From WVYX01 sp039586815 (GTDB lineage: Bacteria; Gemmatimonadota; Gemmatimonadetes; Gemmatimonadales; GWC2-71-9): a stretch of DNA of 64,000 bases. Below the pieces are notes generated by a model that made no database searches, was not told the DNA's origin, and saw only the letters and a program-made list of their open reading frames with translations. The DNA is taken from NCBI GenBank assembly GCA_039586815.1, contig JBDHJR010000006.1, positions 1 to 64,000 of the forward strand, written 5' to 3'. Each line of letters starts with the position of its first letter. The first letter of the stretch is position 1. This document shows, piece by piece, positions 28,513 to 36,080 of the stretch. A program made the position numbers and the translations under genes.

Positions 28513-29536
28513 GAGGAAGACCCGCCACCCAACGCCGCGCCCCGAGCTGCGCTGCAAGTGCGGCCAGGAGCTGATTCGGTTCTGGCCCCACTGCCCCTGG
28601 TGCGCCCGCAAACAGGTATGGCGCGACGACCCACCGGTCACGGAGGCGGAGTGCTACAAGTGCGGCTGGGTCGTGTCGGACCACTACAGCTACTGCCCCT
28701 GGTGCGGCACCGACATCTACGAGGAGGGCTACTCGTCCGAGGAGCCGCTCAAGGCTCCCCGCGGGTTCCGCTTCGACGCGCGCTGCGACTACGGCTGCGG
28801 CGGCGGGGTGGAGTACCCCATGGTGCACTGTCCCTGGTGTGGCGAGGAGCAGGACTGGGAGGGCGAGGACGAGAGGATCGACGGGCCCTGCCCGCACTGC
28901 CACCGCGGCGTAAGCGACTGGATGCGTACCTGTCCCTGGTGCGGCGGCGATCCCACGGGCCAGGACCTCATACCGCGGGCGCTGCGGCGCGTGCGTGAGC
29001 TGTTGCGCGCCTCGCGCATAAAGGATTGGAACTACCGCGTGGTGCTGCGCCCCGGCGTGTCGGGCGTCGACCCCAAGTTCCCCAAGATCATAGAGATCGA
29101 CTGGGACTACGTGGTTAAGGCGCGGGGGCGCGACGACATTCCCTGGACCACGCTGGTCGGCCTCATCTGCCACGAGGCGGGGCACAGCTTTCTGTACCAT
29201 CACTGGGGCTGGACCAAGACGCCCGGGTTCAAGCGCGCGTTCGGCGAGGTGCACAAGGCGTATCGCGTGAGGGACGACAGCTGGGTGGACATGCAGCGCC
29301 GCCGCGTGAGCAAGACCAAGGCGGAGTACGTGAGCGCGTACGCGTCGAACCACCCGCTGGAGGACTTCGCGGAGACGTTCCGTTACTACGTGGTGCGGCG
29401 CGGCCGCATGCGGGAGCTGCTGGCCGAGCTGGGCCAGAAGCGCAAGGCGGTGATCGTGTACGAGAAGTTCCTCGCGCTCGACCACTATCTGCGACAGGTC
29501 CGCTCACGCCAGCGGGGCAAGGGAACGTGGCGGTAA
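28496..29536 (+). CDS. Four-zinc-ribbon protein with a C-terminal HEAGH metalloprotease-like domain
   Basis: I do not recognise this architecture. Residues 20-150 hold four consecutive zinc-ribbon-like units whose second knuckle is always CPWC (Cys33/36, 67/70, 112/115, 146/149), with first knuckles at Cys20/22, 53/56, 97/101 and 132/135. A linker leads to a zincin-type site LICHEAGHSFLYHH (His226, Glu227, His230), with acidic residues further on (EDFAETF, Glu293) as a possible third ligand. At 346 residues it has no signal peptide, so it is likely cytoplasmic. It overlaps the ATP-grasp gene by 17 bp and the GIY-YIG gene by 10 bp. Function is unknown; peptidase activity is inferred. Confidence 0.8.
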   Translation: MSPTRRRKTRHPTPRPELRCKCGQELIRFWPHCPWCARKQVWRDDPPVTEAECYKCGWVVSDHYSYCPWCGTDIYEEGYSSEEPLKAPRGFRFDARCDYGCGGGVEYPMVHCPWCGEEQDWEGEDERIDGPCPHCHRGVSDWMRTCPWCGGDPTGQDLIPRALRRVRELLRASRIKDWNYRVVLRPGVSGVDPKFPKIIEIDWDYVVKARGRDDIPWTTLVGLICHEAGHSFLYHHWGWTKTPGFKRAFGEVHKAYRVRDDSWVDMQRRRVSKTKAEYVSAYASNHPLEDFAETFRYYVVRRGRMRELLAELGQKRKAVIVYEKFLALDHYLRQVRSRQRGKGTWR

Positions 29537-30642
29537 GCCAGGCGCTCGCCCTCCCGCTGGGCGACCTCGACATGCTGAAGCGCCGCGTGGCGGCGCTGGC
29601 CGAGAAACGCCCCGGCGTTTACCGCATGCTCGATCCCGGCGGCCGCGTGGTGTACGTGGGCAAGGCCAAGCAGCTGAGGGCCAGGCTGTTGTCGTACTTC
29701 CGCGCGAGCTATCCCGAGGAGAAGGCGGCCCGCATATTGCACGCGGCGGCCGACATCAGGTGGGACTACACTCCCTCGGAGTTTGCCGCGCTGCTCACCG
29801 AGCTCAACCAGATCCGCCGCTACCGGCCCGTGTTCAACGTTCGCATGAACCGCCGCAGACGCGTGGGGTTCATCAAGATCTCCGACGGTACGGCCCCCAA
29901 GATCTACGTGGGCGGGACCGTCGCGGGCGACGACGTGCGGCACTACGGCCCGTTCGTGGGCGTGGGACGGCTAAAGGAGAGCGTGAAGATCCTGAACGAC
30001 CTGCTGGGACTGAGGGATTGCGCGCTGTCGATGCCGATGGTGTACTCCGACCAGCGGGACCTGTTCGCGGGACCGCAGCGTGCCGCGTGCATGCGACACG
30101 AGCTGGGTACGTGCACGGCGCCCTGCGCCGGGTTCGTGAGCGAGCCCGAGTACCGCAGCCGGGTGCACGCCGCGGCCGACTTCATCGAGGCGCGTGACAC
30201 CGGTCCCCTGGAGCAGATCATCAGCAGCATGACGGCGGCGAGCGAGGCGCAGGACTTCGAGCGCGCCGCGTGGTGCCGCGACAAGTTCGACGCCCTCACC
30301 TGGCTGCTGTCGGCCTGCACCAGGGCGCAGGCGGCCCTGGAGGCGCTGAGCTTCGTGTACACCGACCCGGGCGTCTATGGCGACGACCGCACCTACGTCA
30401 TCAAGCGTGCGACCGTGCGCGCGGCTGCGCCGGCTCCGCACACTCCCATCGAGATAGAGGCGTTCCGTTCGCTGGTCGCCGAGCACGCCGGCGGAGACCC
30501 CGAGCCGGGACCCATTCCCACGGCCGCGATCGACGAGACGCTGCTGCTGCTCTCCTGGTTCCGGCGTCACCCCGGCGCGCTGCGACGCACGGTCGGCCTG
30601 GAGGAGTGGCTGGAGCGGCACGCGGCGGAGTCGCACGCATGA
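29527..30642 (+). CDS. UvrC-like GIY-YIG protein lacking the C-terminal nuclease half
   Basis: A GIY-YIG domain opens the protein (PGVYRMLDPGGRVVYVGKAK, residues 29-48, then RARLLSYF) and continues with UvrC-like sequence, including a four-Cys-type segment (CMRHELGTCTAPC) and a UVR/helical-hairpin stretch (EAQDFERAAWCRDKFD). At 371 residues it stops well short of UvrC (about 600); the RNase H-like nuclease and the helix-hairpin-helix tail are absent and not found downstream. It resembles Cho-type or UvrC-paralogue single-nuclease proteins. GTG 29527 is the start. The stop overlaps the antiporter ATG (ATGA). Confidence 0.85.
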   Translation: MAVSQALALPLGDLDMLKRRVAALAEKRPGVYRMLDPGGRVVYVGKAKQLRARLLSYFRASYPEEKAARILHAAADIRWDYTPSEFAALLTELNQIRRYRPVFNVRMNRRRRVGFIKISDGTAPKIYVGGTVAGDDVRHYGPFVGVGRLKESVKILNDLLGLRDCALSMPMVYSDQRDLFAGPQRAACMRHELGTCTAPCAGFVSEPEYRSRVHAAADFIEARDTGPLEQIISSMTAASEAQDFERAAWCRDKFDALTWLLSACTRAQAALEALSFVYTDPGVYGDDRTYVIKRATVRAAAPAPHTPIEIEAFRSLVAEHAGGDPEPGPIPTAAIDETLLLLSWFRRHPGALRRTVGLEEWLERHAAESHA

Positions 30643-31625
30643 TCCCGCAGGCCGGCCTGGCGATCATCGAGCTCGGCTTCGGGCTCGCAGTGCTGTTCTA
30701 CGGCGGCAGCCTGCTGGTACGGGGCGCGACGGCCGTGGCGCTGCTGGCGCGCATCTCCACCGCCGTCGTGGCCCTCACCGTGGTGGCGATGGGTACCAGC
30801 CTGCCGGAGCTGGCGGTGAGCGTGCGTGCGGCCTCGCGGCAGGCCACCGACATCGCCTACGGTAACATCATCGGCTCCAGCATATTCAACGTCGGGGCCA
30901 TCCTGGGACTGGCCGCCGTCATGGTGGCAATCCACGTGCGCAAGCACACGCTCAAGGTCGAGTACTGGATAATGCTGGCGGCCACCGGGGCCGTGCTGTA
31001 CTTCGCCTCCAACGGCAACGTGGGCCGCTGGGAGGGCGCTGCGCTCTGCCTCGGTCTCGTCCTCTTCGTGCTGTACACCATCTACCACGCCCGCCGTGAC
31101 GTCACGGGGAGCGAGGCGGCCAGCCTGGAGCGCGAGGTCAAGCGCGCGGCGCACCTGAAGGACGGTGCGGCGCGTGCCTGGGGACTCAACGTCACGCTCA
31201 TCGTGCTGGGCCTGGTCCTGCTGGCGGGCGGAGCGGAGCTCTCCGTGCTGGGCGCCCTGACCGGTGCGCGCGTGCTGGGAGTGGAGGAACGGGTAATCGG
31301 CCTCACCGTGGTGGCCATGGGAACCAGCCTGCCGGAGCTCGCCACATGCGTGGCCGCAGCACGGCACAAGGAGCCGGACATCGCGCTGGGCAACGTGATC
31401 GGCTCCAACATCTTCAACCTGTTCGGCATCCTGGGAGTCACCGCCGCAGTGTTCCCGGTGCCGGTGCAGGGCACCTTCCTCACCGCGGACAACTGGGTAC
31501 TGCTCGCGTTCACCGTGGTGCTGTTCCCCATCATGCTGACGCGCCGCATGGTCTCGCGCCGCGAGGGCGTAGTCCTGCTGGTGGGGTTCTCCGTCTACAT
31601 CGCGTGGGTGGTGGTGGCGGGGTAG
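30639..31625 (+). CDS. CaCA-family calcium/sodium antiporter, YrbG-like
   Basis: A cation/Ca2+ exchanger of about 328 residues and ten hydrophobic helices. The two alpha-repeats are complete: VVALTVVAMGTSLPELAVSV with GNIIGSSIFNVG, and VIGLTVVAMGTSLPELATCV with GNVIGSNIFNLFG. A hydrophilic loop (RRDVTGSEAASLEREVKRAA) separates the halves. It is the last gene of the overlapping operon (ATGA at 30639). Na+/Ca2+ exchange is a family inference, and other divalent or monovalent cations are possible. Its stop lies 3 bp from the convergent phosphodiesterase. Confidence 0.92.
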   Translation: MIPQAGLAIIELGFGLAVLFYGGSLLVRGATAVALLARISTAVVALTVVAMGTSLPELAVSVRAASRQATDIAYGNIIGSSIFNVGAILGLAAVMVAIHVRKHTLKVEYWIMLAATGAVLYFASNGNVGRWEGAALCLGLVLFVLYTIYHARRDVTGSEAASLEREVKRAAHLKDGAARAWGLNVTLIVLGLVLLAGGAELSVLGALTGARVLGVEERVIGLTVVAMGTSLPELATCVAAARHKEPDIALGNVIGSNIFNLFGILGVTAAVFPVPVQGTFLTADNWVLLAFTVVLFPIMLTRRMVSRREGVVLLVGFSVYIAWVVVAG

Positions 31626-31628
31626 CTA

Positions 31629-32102
31629 CTACAAATCCACCAACCTCGCCCGGGGCGGGATCCCGGGCTCCAGCTCCATGACCCCCACTGAGGGCCGCAG
31701 CCCGAAGCCTCTTGGTCCGGCCGACCCCGGGTTCATTACCGTCACCGTCTTGTTCACCAGCTCGAGCAGCGGCTTGTGCGTGTGACCGTATGCCAGGATC
31801 TCCGCGTGCGGAAAGGCGTCCACGAGCTTGTCGGGCGCCGGCGTGCCGAACTGGTCACCGTGGGTCACCACGACGATGAACCCGTCCAGCTCCACCTCGG
31901 CCACCTGCGGGCATTTGGCGCGCACGTCGAAGCCGTCGGTGTTGCCGTACACGGCGGTTACGGGCGCTAGCGCTTCCAGCTCGGTTAGCACGTCGAGCCG
32001 GCCGATGTCTCCCGCATGCAGGATGTGATCCACCTGCTCGAACACATCGAACACTTCGGGGCGCAGGTGGTTGTGGGTATCCGAGATGACGCCGAGGCGC
32101 AC
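31629..32102 (-). CDS. YfcE/MJ0936-type metallophosphodiesterase
   Basis: A small calcineurin-like phosphoesterase of 157 residues with a two-metal site: GVISDTHNH, ILHAGDIG, GNTDG, VVTHGDQ and YGHTHKP, then the NPGSAGPRG tail. Family members hydrolyse phosphodiesters such as 2',3'-cAMP or cyclic dinucleotide breakdown products; the in vivo substrate is often unknown. It lies 4 bp after the ubiX stop and is likely the last gene of that minus-strand operon. Confidence 0.93.
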   Translation of the reverse strand: MRLGVISDTHNHLRPEVFDVFEQVDHILHAGDIGRLDVLTELEALAPVTAVYGNTDGFDVRAKCPQVAEVELDGFIVVVTHGDQFGTPAPDKLVDAFPHAEILAYGHTHKPLLELVNKTVTVMNPGSAGPRGFGLRPSVGVMELEPGIPPRARLVDL

Positions 32103-32106
32103 GCGC

Positions 32107-32691
32107 TCACCCGTCCCAGCGGGGCACCAGCTCCGCGTCCACTCCCATGTGGTCCAGCACGCGCTGCACGATGAAGTCCACCAGGTCCTGTACCTGCTGC
32201 GGGCGGTGGTAGAAGCCCGGAGCGGCGGGGATGACCGTGGCTCCAGCCTCGGTCACCGCGGTGAGGTTACGCAGGTGCACCAGGGAGAGCGGCGTTTCGC
32301 GCGGCACGAGAATCAGCGGTCGCCGCTCCTTGAGCGTCACGTCGGCGGCGCGCTCGACGAGCGAGCGGCTGTTGCCGCGCGCAATGGCCGACACGGTACC
32401 CATGGAGCAGGGACACACCACCATGCCCGCACTGCGGGCCGAACCCGACGCGGGCTTGGCGCCGCGGTCGGCATCGTCGTACACGGTGATGCTGGACCAG
32501 TCCCCGCCCGTCGCCTCGCGCAGCTCCTCCTCGGAACCGATCCCCGTCTCCGTTTGCAGCAGGCGCCAGCCATGGCCCGACACCACGAGCATGAGGGGCA
32601 CCTGGTGCCGCGCTAGCACCTCCAGCAGGCGCACCGCGTAGGGGCCGCCCGAGGCACCCGTGATCGCGAGAGTCCAGGGAGCGGCGCTCAC
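32107..32691 (-). CDS. ubiX: Flavin prenyltransferase (UbiX/Pad1 type)
   Basis: It makes prenylated FMN, the cofactor of UbiD-family decarboxylases. The FMN-binding start ITGASGGPYAVRLLEVL is followed by VVCPCSMGTVSAIARGNSRSL and ILVPRETPLSLVHLRNL, all family-defining. At 194 residues the length is typical. It is in the same operon as the UbiD and UbiA homologues. Its GTG start shares 4 bp with the stop of the small upstream ORF. In futalosine-pathway organisms the equivalent gene is called mqnM. Confidence 0.94.
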   Translation of the reverse strand: MSAAPWTLAITGASGGPYAVRLLEVLARHQVPLMLVVSGHGWRLLQTETGIGSEEELREATGGDWSSITVYDDADRGAKPASGSARSAGMVVCPCSMGTVSAIARGNSRSLVERAADVTLKERRPLILVPRETPLSLVHLRNLTAVTEAGATVIPAAPGFYHRPQQVQDLVDFIVQRVLDHMGVDAELVPRWDG

Positions 32692-32873
32692 TGGCCCCTC
32701 CGGTTGGGTGTTGGGACCTTGTGCGGATGGCGCGGCGGGCCAGGGGGTGCCGGGCCCTTCGGTCCCTTGGGAGGAACACCCTTCCCCGCTCCCGGCTTGC
32801 GCGAGGGAGCTCCTTGGCGGCGCCGCGGACGCCCACCAGGCTTACCATGTTGCCGTCCCCTATCCCCCGTCAT
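32688..32873 (-). CDS. Small basic Pro/Gly/Arg/Lys-rich protein between ubiA and ubiX
   Basis: A 61-residue ORF (theoretically very basic) composed almost only of Gly, Pro, Arg, Lys, Gln and His. I recognise no family. The argument that it is real is the geometry: its ATG at 32873 overlaps the ubiA stop as ATGA, and its TGA overlaps the GTG start of ubiX as GTGA. It thus bridges two operon genes by 4 bp on each side, as its neighbours do. It could be a translational-coupling leader, an RNA-binding peptide or a disordered tail. Low complexity could also make a chance ORF long in this GC-rich DNA. Confidence 0.5.
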   Translation of the reverse strand: MTGDRGRQHGKPGGRPRRRQGAPSRKPGAGKGVPPKGPKGPAPPGPPRHPHKVPTPNRRGQ

Positions 32874-33769
32874 ATCAGCCTATCCCCCAGCGCAAATAGG
32901 AACACAACTATGCTCACGATCCCGTTCATCCGGAAGAAGGCCGCATCGAGGCGGCTCAAGTCACCGGGCTTCACCAGCTGATGCTCCCACGCGAGCAGCA
33001 CGGCCGCCAGCGCAACACCTGCGTAGTACACCGTGCCGAACGGTGTGCCGAATCCGAACCCCACGAGGGCGGCGATCGTGACACCGTGAAACAGCTTGCC
33101 CAGCAGGATGGCCCTGCGCTCACCGAGCAGCACCACCGCGCTCTTGAGCCCGTGCTCCCGGTCGAACGACTCGTCGGGCAGCGCGTAGAAGATGTCGAAC
33201 CCGCCCACCCAGGTGAGCACGGCTAGCGCGATCACCGGCAGCGTCCACCACGGCTCGCCCCATGCTCCCGTCACCGCTATGTAGCCCGCGCCGGGCGCGA
33301 TGCCCAGTCCCATCCCGAGCCACAGATGGCTCAGCGACGTGATGCGCTTGGTGTAGCTGTAGAACAGGATCCACGCCAGCGCGAGGGGACTGAGCAGCAG
33401 GCACAGGCGGTTGAGCAGCGCCGCAGCCGCCACGAACACCGCGCACGCCACCACGACCGACAGCACTGCCTGACCCAGCGTCAACCTGCCGGTGGGAAGC
33501 TCCCGATACCGGGTGCGGGGGTTGCGCGCATCGTAGTGCCGGTCCACTACCCGGTTGAAGCCCATCGCAGCGAACCGCGCCGCGGTGAACGCAACAAGCA
33601 CGAGCACGAGCTGCCGCAGAGTGACCGGCGCAGCGAACGACGCGTACACGACACCCAGGAATGCGAAGGGGAGCGCGAAGACGGTGTGGGGCAGCTTGAC
33701 GAAGTTGACGTAGCGCAGCAGCAGCGACTCCCCCGCGAACGTCTGCCCTTCTGGTTGCTGCGTGGTCAC
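32870..33769 (-). CDS. UbiA-family prenyltransferase (menaquinone or ubiquinone late step)
   Basis: An integral membrane prenyltransferase of 299 residues. The two aspartate motifs are NRVVDRHYDARNPRTR and GGFDIFYALPDESFDRE. The second is the FDxxYxxxDxxFD variant seen in the UbiA-like MqnP group. It attaches the isoprenoid chain to the aromatic ring before UbiD/UbiX decarboxylation. The acceptor (4-hydroxybenzoate or a futalosine-derived naphthoate) is not certain. It shares 4-bp overlaps with ubiD upstream and with the small basic ORF downstream. Confidence 0.9.
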   Translation of the reverse strand: MTTQQPEGQTFAGESLLLRYVNFVKLPHTVFALPFAFLGVVYASFAAPVTLRQLVLVLVAFTAARFAAMGFNRVVDRHYDARNPRTRYRELPTGRLTLGQAVLSVVVACAVFVAAAALLNRLCLLLSPLALAWILFYSYTKRITSLSHLWLGMGLGIAPGAGYIAVTGAWGEPWWTLPVIALAVLTWVGGFDIFYALPDESFDREHGLKSAVVLLGERRAILLGKLFHGVTIAALVGFGFGTPFGTVYYAGVALAAVLLAWEHQLVKPGDLSRLDAAFFRMNGIVSIVVFLFALGDRLI

Positions 33770-35262
33770 TGGTGGCGCCGCGGCGTGAGCCTGATCCCTA
33801 GCTCACCCCACATGGCGTCGACCCTGGCCTTCGTCTCGTCGTCCATCTCGATGCGGTCGGGCCAGTCGCGGTCGAAACCCTCTTCCTTCCACTTGGTGGT
33901 GGCGTCGATCCCCATCTTCGAGCCGTAGGTGAACGCGCGCGACGCATGATCCAGCACGTCTATGGGACCCATGGTGAACCGAATGTCGCGCTCGGGATCG
34001 ATGTGGTTCAGCGCCACCCACCACGCCTCCTCGGGATCCCGCACGTTCACGTCCTTGTCGAGCACCACGATCACCTTGGCCAGCGACATGAGCCCCATGC
34101 CCCACAGGGCGTTCATCACCTTGTACGCCTGGCCGGGATACTGCTTGTCAATGCTCACGAATACGAGGTTGTGGAAGATGCCGGCGGCCGGCATGTGGTA
34201 GTCCACGATCTCCGGCAGGTTCATTCGCAGCAGGGGGAGGAATATCCGCTCAGTCGCATGTCCCAGGTAGAAGTCTTCCATGGGCGGACGCCCGACGATG
34301 GTCGCGGGGTAGACCGGATCCCGCCGCATCGTCACCGCGGTCACGTGTACCGCGGGGTAGTCGTCGGCCAGAGAGTAGAACCCCGTGTGGTCGCCGAACG
34401 GCCCCTCCAGCACCAGCGGCTCCGCCGGATCGATCAACCCCTCGATCACGACGTCGGCCTCGGCCGGCACCAGGAGGTCGTTGGTCACCGCCTTGGCCAG
34501 CGCCACGGGCTTGCGACGCAGGAAGCCGGCGAAAATGTACTCGTCTATGTTGGGCGGCAGCGGAGCCGACGCGGAGTAGATCGAGGGCGGGTCACCGCCC
34601 AGTGCGATCGCTACCGGCATCTTCTCGCCACGCGCGGCCATGTCCCGCCAGTGAGCGGCACCCACCTTGTGTCGTTGCCAGTGCATGGCGAGCAGATCTC
34701 TCTCCAACACCTGCACCCGGTACATCCCCACGTTGCGCACGCCGGTCCTGGGATCGCGGGTCACCACCTGCGGCAGCGTAATGTAGGGGCCGCCGTCGTC
34801 CGGCCAGCACGTGGTGATGGGCAGCCGGCCCAGGTCGACCTCGGCTCCCTGCAGCACTACCTGCTGGCACGACGGCTTGCCCGACACCGTGCGCGGCGGG
34901 TACTTGGCGATCTCGGCGAGCTTGGGGAGCATGGCGAGCTTCTCGCGCCAGCCCTCGGGCACCTTGAGCTTGATCAGCTCCTCGATGCGCCGCCCGATGT
35001 CGTCCAGGTCGTCCACGCCGAGTGCCATGCCCATCCGCTTCAGCGAGCCGAACAGGTTGATCCCCACGGGGACGTCCGACGCCTTGCCGTCGTCCAGCAG
35101 CGGCTGCTCGAACAGCAGGGCCGGTCCGCCGCCCGCGCTCTTCATGCAGCGGTCCGCGATCTCGGTGATCTCCAGCTTCACCGAAACCGGCCGCTTCACG
35201 CGCACCAGCTCGCCCGCGTGGTCCAACGCCGTGACGAACTCGCGCAGGCTGTCCATCGTCAT
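33766..35262 (-). CDS. ubiD: UbiD-family prenylated-FMN decarboxylase
   Basis: A decarboxylase that uses the prenylated FMN made by UbiX. The signatures are present: KPSCQQVVLQGAEVDLGRLP, then ALGGDPPSIYSASAPLP, LVLEGPFGDHTGFYS, and PPMEDFYLGHATERIFLP with catalytic Arg and Glu residues. At 498 residues the length is normal. The start ATG 35262 overlaps the methyltransferase stop as ATGA, and the open frame further upstream lies inside that gene. In a futalosine pathway it would be MqnL. Confidence 0.92.
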   Translation of the reverse strand: MTMDSLREFVTALDHAGELVRVKRPVSVKLEITEIADRCMKSAGGGPALLFEQPLLDDGKASDVPVGINLFGSLKRMGMALGVDDLDDIGRRIEELIKLKVPEGWREKLAMLPKLAEIAKYPPRTVSGKPSCQQVVLQGAEVDLGRLPITTCWPDDGGPYITLPQVVTRDPRTGVRNVGMYRVQVLERDLLAMHWQRHKVGAAHWRDMAARGEKMPVAIALGGDPPSIYSASAPLPPNIDEYIFAGFLRRKPVALAKAVTNDLLVPAEADVVIEGLIDPAEPLVLEGPFGDHTGFYSLADDYPAVHVTAVTMRRDPVYPATIVGRPPMEDFYLGHATERIFLPLLRMNLPEIVDYHMPAAGIFHNLVFVSIDKQYPGQAYKVMNALWGMGLMSLAKVIVVLDKDVNVRDPEEAWWVALNHIDPERDIRFTMGPIDVLDHASRAFTYGSKMGIDATTKWKEEGFDRDWPDRIEMDDETKARVDAMWGELGIRLTPRRHQ

Positions 35263-35987
35263 CGCCGACTCCCCCAGTGCAGCGTCGCAATGCCAAACGT
35301 GAGCGGCTCCTGCCGTATGTCCTCGAAGCCGTGCCGCTCCATCGTGGCGCGCAGCTCGGCCGGCTCGGCGAACTCTTCTACCGAGCCCGGCAGGTACGTG
35401 TAGGCCGTCGCGTGCCCCGACACCATGCGCCCGACCCGCGGAAGCACATGGCGGAAGTAGAACAGGTACAGCGAACGTAGCGGCCCAGCCGCCGGTGTCG
35501 AGAACTCCAGGATCACGAGGCGCGCGCCCGGCTTGAGCACGCGCGCCATCTCGCCCACGCCGGCGCCGATGTCGACCAGGTTCCGGATGCCGAACCCAAT
35601 GGTGCAGCCGTCGAACGCGGCGTCGGGAAACGGCAGCTCGAGCGCGTCGGCGCCCACCGGCCTGAGCGCCTCTGCCTTCCCCATCCCGAGCCGGAGCATG
35701 GGCACCACGAAGTCGGCACCCACCACAGTGCCGGCGAAGCCCGGCCGTCCGGCAAGCTCCGTAGCCAGGTCGAGCGTGCCGGCACAGAGGTCCAGGTAGG
35801 TACCTTGGGTAGCAGCCTGCCATCCCAGTCGTGCGATGGCCCGGCGGCGCCAGCCGCGGTCCACGTTGAGACTGAGCAGGTGGTTGAGCAGGTCGTAGCG
35901 CGGAGCGATGGCCGTGAACATGCTCCGCACGTACGATCGTCTGGTCTCGCTACCCGGGGTGCCGACTTCCGGGGGGGTCAGGGTCAT
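35259..35987 (-). CDS. ubiE: Demethylmenaquinone/ubiquinone biosynthesis methyltransferase (UbiE/MenG)
   Basis: A class I SAM methyltransferase of 242 residues that adds the C-methyl group to the quinone ring at the end of menaquinone or ubiquinone synthesis. The N-terminus IAPRYDLLNHLLSLNVDRGW, motif I DLCAGTLDLATELA and the RVLKPGARLVILEFSTP segment define the UbiE family. The start ATG 35987 follows a short run of purines. It is the first gene of the five-gene quinone operon, and the 93-bp gap to the divergent sigma gene should hold both promoters. Confidence 0.93.
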   Translation of the reverse strand: MTLTPPEVGTPGSETRRSYVRSMFTAIAPRYDLLNHLLSLNVDRGWRRRAIARLGWQAATQGTYLDLCAGTLDLATELAGRPGFAGTVVGADFVVPMLRLGMGKAEALRPVGADALELPFPDAAFDGCTIGFGIRNLVDIGAGVGEMARVLKPGARLVILEFSTPAAGPLRSLYLFYFRHVLPRVGRMVSGHATAYTYLPGSVEEFAEPAELRATMERHGFEDIRQEPLTFGIATLHWGSRR

Positions 35988-36080
35988 AGGCGCGAAAGGT
36001 ACTGGTACGCTTGAACTTGCCGCAAGAACGGTGCAATCTGCAACCATCCGCGGCGCTCCTGCGTAGAGCATTAGGCACCA
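35988..36080. promoter_or_regulatory. Divergent promoter region between the quinone operon and the ECF sigma gene
   Basis: This 93-bp gap must carry promoters for both directions. On the plus strand, GAACTT at 36013-36018 resembles an ECF -35 element, and the segment TTGAACTTGCC also reads as a weak housekeeping -35, but no convincing -10 is at the right spacing. Autoregulation of the sigma gene is common for ECF factors and is only a possibility here. Confidence 0.3.

Noticed and set aside
28496..28945. Repeated CPWC coding segments as a DNA repeat or CRISPR-like array.
   Set aside because: The spacing is irregular and only the protein motif repeats; there are no identical DNA repeats or spacers.
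29527..30642. Idea that the UvrC-like gene is a frameshifted full-length uvrC.
   Set aside because: The sequence downstream encodes an intact CaCA antiporter overlapping by 4 bp, and no RNase H-like or helix-hairpin-helix sequence is visible in any frame.
33946..35403. A 485-codon plus-strand frame opposite ubiD.
   Set aside because: Same GC-driven shadow pattern, with no recognisable motif; ubiD on the other strand has all its motifs.
36013..36018. GAACTT as an ECF -35 element in front of the sigma gene.
   Set aside because: A single hexamer with no matching -10 at the usual spacing; not strong enough for a separate call.
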